Below, piece after piece: positions 22,301-27,967 of a stretch of DNA of 64,000 bases. The first letter of the stretch is position 1. Each line of letters opens with the position of its first letter. Position numbers and translations under genes: made by a program. Below the pieces are notes generated by a model. It saw only the letters and a program-made list of their open reading frames with translations, was not told where the DNA came from and ran no database searches. Source of the DNA: Aradus depressus (taxonomy: Eukaryota; Arthropoda; Insecta; Hemiptera; Aradidae); NCBI GenBank assembly GCA_963662175.1, contig OY759221.1, forward strand, positions 37,384,045 through 37,448,044, in the 5' to 3' direction.

Positions 22301-22938
22301 ATTACATCGGCAGTTATTTAGGGGTTTTGAGTTGAGCATCTATCTACTGATCCCCCTCCATTACCTTCAGCCATATTCGGAAAATTAATAAGCGTCGTCC
22401 TTATGAAGTTATGAATTTAAATATAAAATTGTGTGTCGATATATTCATTCAACCAGGAGTTATCATGCTCACAGACACAAAGGAATCAGAGGGTTGGGAA
22501 ACATGAAATTCTGGAGAAAACTCAAACAAATTTCCCTTATAATTTATATCGGGGATTTATTTATACATTTTTCAAAAATTTAGTTCTGTTCCCAATCAGA
22601 AAAATGTAATCTTCCCTACTTCAATAACTACAAAAAAGAAGGCAATTATTTATAATTCCAAAATCCCAATTTCGTCAAAAAAGCAGATAGAAACCTCACA
22701 CCCCAAAGGAACAATGTGCTTTGACAAAAGCATTGACTACAAATAACGTCCCCTCGTTGGGAAACATTAAAAATAACTCTTACAGGTTCTTATTTTAAGC
22801 CTTAAACAAGAAAACAAAACAAGACAAGACAAGAGAAATATAATTTATCACATTTAACCACAAAATCTACAACAGTCTTGTTTAAATATACAATTATAAT
22901 AATAAATCAACTATTTTACCTGCTACTTGAGTACTCAT
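1..22938 (-). CDS. Gene A: TRMT2A-like pseudo-methyltransferase with repetitive tail (3' end outside window)
   Basis: Seen: 15 exons join with GT-AG borders into 1238 open codons: 22920-22938, 21621-21763, 20279-20500, 18523-18636, 16776-16923, 15890-16011, 14910-15069, 14263-14437, 8334-8553, 6430-6601, 5815-5995, 5315-5732, 3433-3557, 2091-2213 and <1-1372. Order: acidic leader, RRM (about residues 43-128), central TRMT2A-like region (129-420), Rossmann methyltransferase part (421-570), P/K-rich linker (571-698), helical segment starting MERFASG, then a very long G/R/D/S repeat. Known: TRMT2A enzymes methylate U54 of tRNA through a Cys in an SCNP-type motif. Here that place reads ISYW (Tyr519), DPPR is replaced by WKSN, and the base Glu is Ala561. 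Inference: a non-catalytic RNA-binding derivative under selection for an intact frame. Gene B, directly upstream, is its paralog. The start ATG is placed by the identical 19-nt first exon of B (MST..). Exon calls are by eye; no transcript evidence. Confidence 0.8.
2091..3557 (-). CDS. Gene A exons 13-14: post-catalytic helical segment and basic linker
   Basis: Exon 3433-3557 encodes MERFASGVMQNLQVVKQQMQ and goes on to PPWTSK. Exon 2091-2213 encodes a charged stretch starting RRLEDRDAISDREGG and ending DHSDT. Gene B has the counterpart MSQVATGLQAVSQHI..NPWSEK at 27861-27967, so the amphipathic helix followed by (N/P)PW(T/S)(S/E)K is conserved between the paralogs while surrounding tail sequence is not. 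I do not recognise it as a named domain. It could be a partner-binding helix. Phases (0 in, 2 between, 2 out) match those of B. Confidence 0.75.
2351..2415 (+). mobile_element. SINE 3' fragment
   Basis: GAGCACTTGGTAGTAGGCGA and AAAGCCCGGGTATGAGT, the terminal 60 bases of the tRNA-derived SINE described at 51339. Confidence 0.7.
2771..3005 (+). mobile_element. SINE copy, tRNA head missing
   Basis: Starts in the body (CACGCCGTCCTTCAGATGGG) and ends at GATGAGTCGCAAAAAC. About 235 bp, diverged. Confidence 0.75.
3085..3405 (+). repeat. Dispersed repeat family P (TACTTCCCC ends), copy
   Basis: Recognised by CTTCGGCCGATT, CGATACATTT..CATCGGCAGTTATTAGG and AACTCAACATCGAATTTCT, ending TAGTTGGGGAAGTGAAA. 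5' part missing. Confidence 0.65.
3583..4323. mobile_element. Non-autonomous pogo/Tigger-like DNA transposon
   Basis: Begins CAGTAAAATCATTTTATAAC and ends GTTATAACCTGATTTTACTG, inverted relative to each other, flanked on both sides by TA (3581-3582 and 4324-4325). The interior has several copies of GATATAACGATGT in both orientations near the ends. CAGT termini and a TA target duplication are typical of the pogo branch of Tc1/mariner. The 741-bp interior has no transposase-like frame. It lies in an intron of gene A. Confidence 0.75.
4743..5013. mobile_element. Palindromic element with hammerhead-like cores (Penelope pLTR type)
   Basis: Two inverted arms of about 115 bp surround a short spacer (about 4875-4925). 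Each arm, read outward, contains CCACCTGAAGA, a perfect 5-bp stem GTCAG/CTGAC with a TTTA loop, GAAA and ACTAGTC; in the left arm the second box is CTGAAAA. The parts fit a type I hammerhead: CUGANGA box, stem II, GAAA box, a very short palindromic stem III (ACUAGU), cleavage-site UC, and stem I CCAC/GUGG. Penelope-like elements are known to carry such ribozymes in their terminal repeats. One extra U sits between the CUGANGA box and stem II. Confidence 0.6.
5315..8553 (-). CDS. Gene A exons 9-12: degenerate SAM-methyltransferase domain plus P/K-rich linker
   Basis: Exons 8334-8553, 6430-6601, 5815-5995 and 5315-5732. In order I see the strand/loop IFLLSPYVTPGLYLAKKCG (position of the family's VLDxCCGTGTxGLxLA SAM loop), TLVHS (position of VxGVE), IEEVRTWVKSSGVGNL (position of the AxxNAxxNGxxNxEF helix), VIVWKSN (position of LDPPRAG), FIKSGIRNFVFISYW (position of YVSCNP) and YAVDSKPNSRTFALAIF (position of PVDxFPHTxHxExxxLF). 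The fold signature is therefore conserved but every catalytic and SAM-contact signature is altered. The last exon continues into repeated PPxKK(T/N) units (about residues 590-690), a disordered linker. Confidence 0.78.
6149..6363 (+). mobile_element. SINE copy, 5' truncated
   Basis: From CCGAGCCGAGGTCCTTGGTT to CACAATAACTA, with an internal deletion of the ACTCCCACAGTAGAG part. Confidence 0.7.
7708..7935 (+). mobile_element. SINE copy with rearranged head
   Basis: GGGCGCTGGTAG, a duplicated GGTAGCGTAGCTCAAG head and a body with CGTCCTTCGGATGGGACG. The middle is deleted. Confidence 0.65.
8806..9806. mobile_element. Split palindromic Penelope-type element interrupted by a SINE
   Basis: Left arm 8806-8965 and right arm 9640-9806 are inverted copies. 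Both contain a GTACTGGTTTC / GAAACCGGTTCAC block, a CATTGTCAGCA / GATGACG-type core and TTTGCTAGGTTGTCATATTT. The 670-bp middle has AT-rich sequence, a 5'-truncated SINE at 9143-9360 and a piece (9400-9500) similar to 55860-55960. The arm ends carry the family's AATAAAAACAAG motif. The hammerhead cores are mutated here (CTGACAA, CGATGA). Confidence 0.5.
9143..9360 (+). mobile_element. SINE copy inside a palindromic element, 5' truncated
   Basis: Begins CCGGGACGTTAAGCGATGGT and ends CATAAAACTTAACCTAAG, showing the CCTAA-type tail. Confidence 0.75.
9947..10544 (+). mobile_element. hAT element, internally deleted
   Basis: Left end CAGCGACGGATTTAGATTAC, right end (reverse complement) CAGAGGAGGATATAAGTTGG, an imperfect terminal inverted repeat. 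Flanks GGACAAAC (9939-9946) and GGCCAAAC (10545-10552) form an 8-bp target duplication with one mismatch, the hAT signature. The interior keeps the transposase C-terminus (see the pseudogene entry). It sits in the 5.7-kb intron of gene A. Confidence 0.75.
10129..10299 (+). pseudogene. hAT transposase C-terminal dimerisation domain remnant
   Basis: The frame reads NIDIALRIYLSIPSTNCSGE, then RSFSTLKRVKNYF, then MDQDRLNALAILSIEVDV and a stop. The block L.IP.TNCSGERSFS.LKR.KN....M...RLN.LA.LSIE is the classical hATC signature of TTF-type/ZMYM-like hAT transposases. An in-frame TAG lies just upstream of the readable block and the rest of the transposase is missing, so the copy is dead. A short upstream piece (LEEVLSNECIQLKFDLK, about 9998-10048) is from the same protein. 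Confidence 0.8.
10545..13340. other. Gene A intron sequence without recognisable gene
   Basis: Several open frames of 65-98 codons (10552, 10952, 11239, 11460, 12351) show no domain, repeat or splice support. 11760-12060 is GC-richer and may be old repeat DNA. 12808-12857 can form a hairpin with AGTCTCGG and CCGAGACT as outer arms. Confidence 0.5.
13512..13598 (+). pseudogene. Harbinger nuclease N-terminal fragment
   Basis: MMSDTELCCILIAEGTSMKK plus a basic run NNKRKGRK and a stop, 28 residues. The position inside the Harbinger element, diverging from the MADF fragment, suggests it is the first few codons of the HARBI1-type nuclease. The rest is deleted. Confidence 0.5.
13607..13789 (-). pseudogene. 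MADF-domain DNA-binding protein fragment of Harbinger
   Basis: KREQKSFILEFIDVYRSLPA, then LWDVTNKDYSNRGKK. This is the first half of a MADF/Myb-SANT-like domain (F.E.Y...P.LWD..N..Y.NR.KK). Intact Harbinger elements carry such a second protein, which helps the nuclease bind the element ends. The frame degenerates to a Ser/Thr-rich end, so it is not functional. Confidence 0.65.
14263..18636 (-). CDS. Gene A exons 4-8: TRMT2A central region
   Basis: Exons 18523-18636, 16776-16923, 15890-16011, 14910-15069 and 14263-14437. The first ends LDKLFPYRNNLYHEQ, which lines up with the TRMT2A motif VTPLWxxPYxEQL just after the RRM. The next ends PLQGYDYDVYISLG, at the place where the family reads GYRNKxEFxxG. 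Then EEDPDTHQVLAGIRVYALG and IVPLDMCHNIP match the family's xxxVGxRLGxYxGG..V..P..xxxIP stretch. HFVEHMPEIGLKAIDPSTAKG matches the helix and loop ahead of the strand that in the family reads LTVRTS. Alignment to the family is from memory of its motif order. Agreement with gene B exon by exon is direct. Confidence 0.75.
14640..14880 (+). repeat. Family P copy, 5' two-thirds
   Basis: CAATCGACCGTTTGGGCTAA through GATACATTCATTAAATCGGC to ACTTCCTTTAATTGGGAAAG. It ends close to exon 14910-15069. Confidence 0.65.
15340..15570 (+). pseudogene. Non-LTR retrotransposon reverse transcriptase fragment (RTE/R1-like)
   Basis: After a TAA (where the family has Tyr or Phe) the frame reads ADDINLIARNKRDLKAAVLA, then LKNAATEVGLLVNEDNTKYM. 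This is the (Y/F)ADD catalytic box followed by the typical L..A...L...A...GL.VN..KTKYM helix and strand of insect non-LTR reverse transcriptases. The frame is lost around 15540, and codons such as REQRTRKTWMDR downstream are out of frame. It is a dead fragment in a gene A intron. Confidence 0.7.
15741..15782 (-). mobile_element. SINE head fragment (tRNA-like part only)
   Basis: CTACCTCTGAGCTATCGACG is the reverse complement of the A-box part of the SINE. Only about 40 bases; weak. Confidence 0.35.
16050..16560 (+). repeat. Family P copy, near full length
   Basis: From GGCAATGTACTTCCCCAGC to CACAGCTGGGGAAGTAAAA. The inverted ends TACTTCCCCAGC / GCTGGGGAAGTA enclose about 490 bp with two GTCGATACATT..ATCGG..GTTAT modules and GGAAAACAT..GTGAAAACTCAACAT. 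Non-coding. Confidence 0.7.
17110..17714 (+). mobile_element. 3' end of an R1-clade-like non-LTR retrotransposon
   Basis: The frame to the TGA at 17411 encodes FKRKDSPNCSCDGIETAEHV, then VLDCPLYDRTRVELI and on to VTSWWEQKKPS. The CxC..ETxxHxxxxCPxY pattern is the C-terminal zinc knuckle of R1/I-type pol proteins. A GC-rich 3' UTR of about 290 bases follows and ends in a run of A at 17700-17714. GC content and codon use contrast sharply with the surrounding AT-rich intron, which suggests a fairly young 5'-truncated insertion. Confidence 0.75.
17885..18245 (+). repeat. Family P copy, internally deleted
   Basis: GTCGGTGAATACGGCCATGT and ACTTGCCCCAGAAAG at the left, ATAGCTAGGGAAGTAAAA at the right, with the second module missing and an unrelated AT-rich insert near 18010-18100. 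Confidence 0.6.
18719..18855 (-). mobile_element. SINE 5' part
   Basis: From CATCCCATTTGAAAGATGGC to GGGCTATCGTCGCCCTC, i.e. head plus first body section. The 3' half is missing. Confidence 0.65.
19028..19842. mobile_element. Penelope-like element with inverted terminal arms
   Basis: Left arm 19028-19165 and right arm 19783-19842 are inverted. Both contain CTAGACCTGACGATGGTGTAA followed by GCCGAAAC in the outward direction. Between them lies a GIY-YIG endonuclease remnant on minus. CUGACGA / GGU-GCC stem / GAAA / CCGG-U again fits a hammerhead layout. Finding the Penelope-type endonuclease inside the arms identifies the whole family of palindromes in this window. Confidence 0.7.
19475..19783 (-). 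pseudogene. Penelope-type GIY-YIG endonuclease C-terminal fragment
   Basis: The frame reads ISIECATCSQLYIGQTGRRL, then KDRIKEHTAEIKNRGNRS, then FATHIIDNSHTF, with a stop at 19472-19474. C..C...YIGQTGR.L..R..EH......G..S....H....H is the GIY-YIG module at the end of Penelope-like pol proteins. About 100 codons are open. The reverse transcriptase part is absent. Confidence 0.8.
19846..20036 (-). mobile_element. SINE copy, partial
   Basis: From GTGCTCTTTCATTTCTCTGG to GGGCCTCGGCGAGGTTTCG. It directly adjoins the right arm of the Penelope-like element at 19842. Confidence 0.7.
20279..21763 (-). CDS. Gene A exons 2-3: acidic leader and RRM-like domain
   Basis: Exon 21621-21763 encodes an acidic run (EDDEIIEDEEEEEEDFDGEG) and then TLCVKMSGMLRGSVL, an RRM beta-1-like strand. 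Exon 20279-20500 encodes EHEVKDFHTFFTKIMGVPAP (alpha-1), CVFFYMNSLQDRRTLMKKY (beta-3 and alpha-2, at the family's AFVxFxxExDRxxAL) and WKNCEIKLK (beta-4, at WKGxxLxVxLA). This is the layout of the N-terminal RRM of TRMT2A. The RNP aromatic residues are only partly kept (FFYM). Gene B has the same two exons at 47812-48083 and 44978-45172. Confidence 0.72.
20895..20947. repeat. Inverted repeat AAAGAAGATAGTGGATGACA
   Basis: AAAGAAGATAGTGGATGACA, a short TCATTG centre, and the inverse TGTCATCCACCATCTTCTTT, with one mismatch. Could fold as a hairpin in the gene A pre-mRNA. Confidence 0.7.
21855..22065. mobile_element. Palindromic element with CTGATGA...GAAAC cores
   Basis: Arms 21855-21955 and 21965-22065 are inverted with a very short centre. 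In each, reading outward, GTACTGATGATGGCATAACC is followed by CGAAACCGGTACACTT. CUGAUGA, a short GG/CC stem II, GAAA, palindromic ACCGGU and the cleavage-type UA fit a minimal hammerhead. The arm end carries AATTCCACAAAAATATAT, shared with the other members at 8850 and 9760. Confidence 0.55.
22180..22530 (+). repeat. Family P copy
   Basis: AGACCGTTTTGGCCTAAAAA, CATTACATCGGCAGTTATTT and GGGAAACATGAAATTCTGGA. 3' end lost. Confidence 0.65.
22920..22938 (-). CDS. Gene A first coding exon (MSTQVA)
   Basis: A 19-nt coding exon, ATG AGT ACT CAA GTA GCA G followed by GTAAAAT. It is supported by gene B, whose first coding exon (48599-48617) is also 19 nt, also MST, also ends in phase 1 and is also followed by GTAAAAT. 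Exon 2 completes the split codon to GAT. A first exon this small would be missed by most gene finders. Confidence 0.72.
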
Positions 22939-23060
22939 TGCCAAAATCAATAATTAAAACTTATTTGTCAATAAACACAACAAACTAAACAACAAGACTT
23001 GAGAAGAACCGGCTGCAAGACCGCAGAAGCATTAGTCACATATGATAACACTTGGATTTT
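22939..23060 (-). promoter_or_regulatory. Gene A 5' flank sharing a motif block with gene B
   Basis: Upstream of the gene A ATG, the plus-strand text AGAACCGGCT (23005-23014) is followed at 23035 by GTCACATATGAT. Upstream of the gene B ATG the same two blocks occur, AGAACCGGCT (48691-48700) and GTCAAATATGAT (48716-48727), at nearly the same distance from the start codons (67 and 74 bases). Inference: retained core promoter or 5' UTR elements. No TATA box or mapped transcription start is visible. Confidence 0.45.
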
Positions 23061-23599
23061 AATGCAAACATACAAAAATAAGAACTATATAAAAAAACTA
23101 TAATAATGACGAAAACATTCACACACATATACATATAAGAATATATTCATTCGCCAAATATTTTACAAATAACGCTCTGAACTGAGTTTATAGTCCGGAA
23201 AATAAAATTTAAAAGGCTGTGATAAAAATGCCATACTCACTGGATATCTCGAAGCGCGTTAATTCAAAAAAAATGGATCTGTAGTTCAGAAATATAATAT
23301 TCTAAAGTTGACAAACTGTTGAGGAGGGAGGGGTATATGCTCTCAAAATCCTATAATTTTTTTATATTAAAATAAAAAAACATAATTGCCTTTTTTTAAA
23401 ATTCAATTAGAAGCTTATATGTAAATCACTGGAAATTGCAGCTTCTTGAGATTGCTATCAAAAAATGGTACGAAAAATTGTGATTTTCTTGGTACAGCTA
23501 CTAGCGCGGTAGAGATCCGGAAATTTTCGGTTCCTCGTACCCATTTTTTCAAGAACCGATATCCAACATGTCTGGAACCAAGGTCCGCAAGGACCACAT

Positions 23600-24435
23600 A
23601 TAATCTATATTTCTTCGGCTATCTTCGTTAGGAACAAGCCAATCAAATTCAACTCTACTTATGGTTCACTGTCATTTTAGAGGGCGCCGGTAGCTCAGTG
23701 GTATGCATGTTTGCATACTGAGCTCAAGATCACAGATTTGAAACCCGACCAAAGCCCTTTCGTTTTTTATCTGAGAGGTGAAAAAACCTTAAGCATGCCG
23801 CCCTTCTGATGAGTCGTTAAGCGATGGTCCCGAGCCTGTGCGATGTCAGATACTCGTTAAAGATCCCTACCACAAGTTTATAAATCTAGGTAGACAAAAT
23901 TTAGGACTCCTGCAGTAGAGTCAAGCTACCACCACAGCGAAGAAAGAACTCTCTGGTAGTAGGCGATATGACCTTGTATTTAAAGCCCGGGCATGAGTCA
24001 CAATAACTAACTATCAATTTACCTGAACCCTACCTACCGACATTGCTGTATTAATGTTGTTTCAGATGTTATAAGGAAACGGTGCCACAAGAACCGCTTA
24101 TTAACTGTATTTCTTGTTCAACTATCTTAGTTAAGACCAACCAGAATATAGTTTTTATCTTTACTTATGATTGATTATCGTCATATCTAGATGAAGCCTA
24201 TCTACCGACCGACATTGTTGTATTAAATTGTTCTTGAAAAGTATATGAGATCGATGCCACAAGGTCCTATATCATATATTTCGTTTTCGGCTAGCTTATG
24301 ATCAACCATAATATGTTTTTCATGTTTACTTACTGTTGACTATCATGGTATCTGGTCAAAGCCTATCCACTGACATAGCTGTAAGTGTTTTTCAGAAAGA
24401 ACGGTGCCATAAGCTATATTTCGTCTTCGGCCATT
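23600..24435 (+). repeat. Satellite-like array, unit about 165-180 bp
   Basis: Three to four diverged units, each with GACCAACCAGAATATAGTTT or its variants, CTATCGTCATATCTGGATGA, AAGCCTACCTACCGACATTG, CTGTATTA, GGTGCCACAAGG and TTTCTTCTTCGGCTA. A SINE (23681-24010) is inserted in the first. Related units recur at 49610-50160. Confidence 0.6.
23681..24010 (+). mobile_element. tRNA-derived SINE, nearly full length
   Basis: AGGGCGCCGGTAGCTCAGTG (A box), CACAGATTTGAAACCC (degenerate B box), body, and the 3' end GGGCATGAGTCACAATAACT. It sits in the satellite-like array between the two genes. Confidence 0.85.
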
Positions 24436-24579
24436 GATGGATTGGATTATTGATGCCTATCTACCGACTATGACACTCGAGAGCCGAAAATGCTCCATTT
24501 CGGGCACCCGCTCTTTCAAGAACCTATACCCGGTTCCAGGTCCAGAACTGTGTACTCTAGTGTGTACCTGGAACTGTGA

Positions 24580-25010
24580 ACTCGGGTACTGGAATCTTAC
24601 TTTAAGTTTTTGTTCTTCTAAGGGTCTTTCTTTCACTGATTTTGAGAGGCTACTGCCTAACTCAAACGTAAGTTTCTGCTCTTCCTACAAACCTTCAATA
24701 TATTCATTTCGTCGACCCTCATGTTCAGTTTTTGCTCTTCTGAGAGACATCCGATCTCTGAACTTGTGGCAATACCCGGACTCACAGTTAAGTTTCCGCT
24801 CTCCCTCTAAACCTTCAGATGTTTTATTTGGTTTACCCTTAACTTCCGCTTTTGCACTTTGAGGGTCCTTCCATCACATATTTTGAGGCTACACCCCGGC
24901 TCATACGTATGTTTCCGCTCTCCCTCTAAACCTTCAATTTCATTTGTTGGATCTTTACCATTTGGTGGTCCAAAGGAGACAACCTTATTTGTTGGGCCCT
25001 TACCTTAAGT
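24580..25010 (+). repeat. Diverged tandem array with TTCCGCTCTCCCTCTAAACC
   Basis: At least three units of about 115-140 bp built on TAAGTTTCTGCTCTTCC / TAAGTTTCCGCTCTCCCTCT, AAACCTTCA(A/G)AT and TTTTGAGGCTAC. The 142-codon open frame across it follows the repeat and has no protein signature. Confidence 0.5.
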
Positions 25011-25875
25011 GCATCGAAGATTTAGAGAGAGCTGGAACTTTTGTGTAGGCTCAAATGAGAGCTCAATGAGAGTGACACAATAAAATGCCTCATTATTCAG
25101 ATATTAAAGTCATATAGACCCCTTATACTTTTTTTTTTACTTTCTTATTTTAACTATCATAAATTACCCCAAACAATTGATTATCCAAAGACCCGGATCC
25201 CCTGCTTCAGATAATCGAACCTCTAATCTACTAAATATTCAAATAATTTTGAATTATATTTCATCAAGTGCAGGTTTTTTCTCAATCTATGTTGAAAGAA
25301 CTACTGCTACTCTGTAATAAATAAATAATTGCCATTGGCGAAGTACATTGCCGGTAACTCACCCATGATCGACAGAACCTCGAATAGTACGATTCTTCGT
25401 AAAATTTGTGAATAATAATAATAATAATAATTTATTGAATGTCAAATACTATAGATAGATAATAATGTAAATGGCCAGCCCATTCTCACATAAACAGGAG
25501 TATATGAAAACATAAAACATTGGAAAAAAGTATATGTATTTTACACAATTTAAATAGTTGTACATGAATAAATACAAATATTTTATAGGAATTTTCTTGG
25601 AGTAAAAAATAATCCTTAGTCAAAAACATACTTCATTAAATTCCACTATAATAAATGAATAACACAAACAATATAAATGTCTAAATTTCACTTTTTAACT
25701 AATTATATAGTTAATATGACGTGAAATCCAACTAAATAACATATAATTAGTAATCCTGAGTCAATTTAAGAAATAGTCTTACAATATTGTAAATGCAATA
25801 AAAAATTTTAAATCTTCAAAAAATAAAAATTACAAATAATTATTTTTATATATTTTTGTACAAGAAACTACAAAT

Positions 25876-27967
25876 TTAGAAATTCTGACGTGTCCAAGAG
25901 TAGGGTCCTCCACCAGGATTTCGACTTTTGTATAAGACTGGCTCACGTGTCCACGTGTATTTATTGGTAGGTGCGCCGTCGGAAACGTATCCAGAAGTTA
26001 AGCCGCTTCCTCGTCGATCCCCAGTCGACCAACCCTCACCACCACTTGGCTGATTTGAGTTCTCTCCTTGCCATCTGTCATTCAAATAAAACATACAATA
26101 TGAGATTAATTTATATCTGCATAATTATAATAAACTAAATGATTTTTAAGAGATTTTTTTTTGTATGCAGTAAAAATGGAGAAATATGCAATATTAAATA
26201 AGTAATGCAGAGGTATCAGTCCAAAAATATATTTTATTTATACCACAACTAGTTTCGGAAATTAACTGCCATCCTAAGGTACACATACGAACAAAAAATA
26301 TTTTTAAAGATCACTAGAATTTACGAACTGTTGTAGAATATAATAGAATAGGTTTATTTGTCTGCATTCGATGACAAGATTTTTTACGCCGTGCAAATGG
26401 ATTAGATAATTTCGATGAGGCAGCTTTCTTATAGTGATGTTAGGACGGATTCTATAGACGAATTGTCATCCACCAGCATCTCTTGTAGGTGTCTTGTTTG
26501 GATCCCCTTGGTCATTAGTATATCCTTATATCCGGGGCACTCCTCCAAGATGTGGCTTACTGTGAGAGGCCAGTCCCCCAGCCTGGGGCTGCCACCCTGT
26601 TGATGGGTTAGCCGAGTATGACCCAGACAGAGCAACATTAGGCACTCCTCCTGCCTATCCCGCCTTTCCTAGGTTTTCCACTCGTCAACATCTTCTTTGA
26701 TGGACCTCAGTTTGTATTCTACTGACATGCCAGTCCACATCTCGGCCCAGGTTTATTTTATTTTGTGATGTACGCATTTCTTCAGGTTGGATGTCAGCGT
26801 CACTGTTATAGTTCAAGTCAATGACATTTTCATTCTAATTGTTATGTATTTTCAGTGTCTATTTTGATAAAACTTAATTTTTTCTTTATCACTTTTTATC
26901 TTACATAGGTTATTTATTGTTAATTTTTGAATTGAACTGTAACAGTTCGAAATTTCTAGTGATTATTTAAAATATTTGTTGTTTTATGTATGTTCCGATT
27001 AAACCTGAGGATGGCAGTTAATTTCCGAAACTATTTGTGGTGTAAATAAAATATATAGTTGGACTGATATCTCTGTATTACTTATTTAACAAGTAAGTCC
27101 AATACATCCGCCTACCAACCAAGAAACAAATATGCAGTGTTACATTTTAAATGCACATTTTTGGACATTCATTTATTTTTTTCTATCACAGGACACTTAT
27201 AATATATACATCCTTTTTCTCGTAAAGAATTAAAAATAATAATTAAAAAAAAAAATAAGTAGTGCTCGATCGAGGAATTGAATGAAGAAACATTTTCTTA
27301 GTTTTAAAACTTCAATTTTCAAATTTGATCTAAAATAGGTGGGACAAAACACGACAGAACTGCTACAGGACTTTAGGATTCCTCCAACTAACCCTATTAA
27401 TGCGTGAATGATATCCGTACTTATGTCGAGTGATCTGTAAGTTCAGTTATCGATTGCTTTGTCTCAAATGACATACCGCTTTTTATTAGTTAGTTATTGT
27501 GACTAGATGTACGAGCTTTAAGTACGAGATCAGATCGCCGACTACCAAAGCGTTCAATAGTCATTCTGGTGGAGACGAGGCCGACTCTACAGTAGGAGAC
27601 CTAAATTGTGTCTACCCTGGTATATTCAACTAGACTTTACCGAGTACCTGACATCGTACAGGCTAGGGACCATCGGTTTTTTCACTCCTCAAATTATAAA
27701 AATTAAGAGCTCGGCCGGGTTTGAACCTGCGATCTTGAGCTCAGAAGGCAATTACGCTACCTCTGAGTTTCCTTGTTTATTAATTTTTGGAGATTACTTC
27801 TTTTGAGATGTGTAAAAATTTTACTTTTATTTAATTTTTTTAATCATTAATGATTATTACCTTTTTTCAGACCAAGGATTTGTATAGGATATCTGCTTCT
27901 GATGTGTAGGTAATATTGACTGTATATGCTGGCTGACAGCCTGAAGACCAGTTGCAACCTGGCTCAT
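25876..27967 (-). CDS. Gene B last two exons: helix and G/S/R-rich C-terminus
   Basis: Exon 27861-27967 encodes MSQVATGLQAVSQHIQSILP and continues to NPWSEK. Exon 25876-26074 encodes RWQGENSNQPSGGEGWSTGD and continues with glycine, serine and aromatic residues to a TAA stop. It corresponds to the start of the much longer tail of gene A but lacks the repeat expansion. The tail length difference (66 against more than 490 codons) is the largest difference between the paralogs. Confidence 0.78.

Larger units (their letters stand above)
23061..25875. other. Intergenic stretch between genes A and B
   Basis: No coding region with protein-like features is visible. It holds a SINE copy (23681-24010), a diverged satellite-like array, a second diverged array of C/T-rich units (24580-25010) and AT-rich sequence. 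Around 25411-25470 an (AAT)n run followed by TTTATTGAATG looks like the 3' end of a non-LTR retroelement on the minus strand. Confidence 0.55.

Noticed and set aside
24434..24862. 142-codon plus-strand ORF
   Set aside because: Follows a diverged tandem repeat and has no protein-family features.
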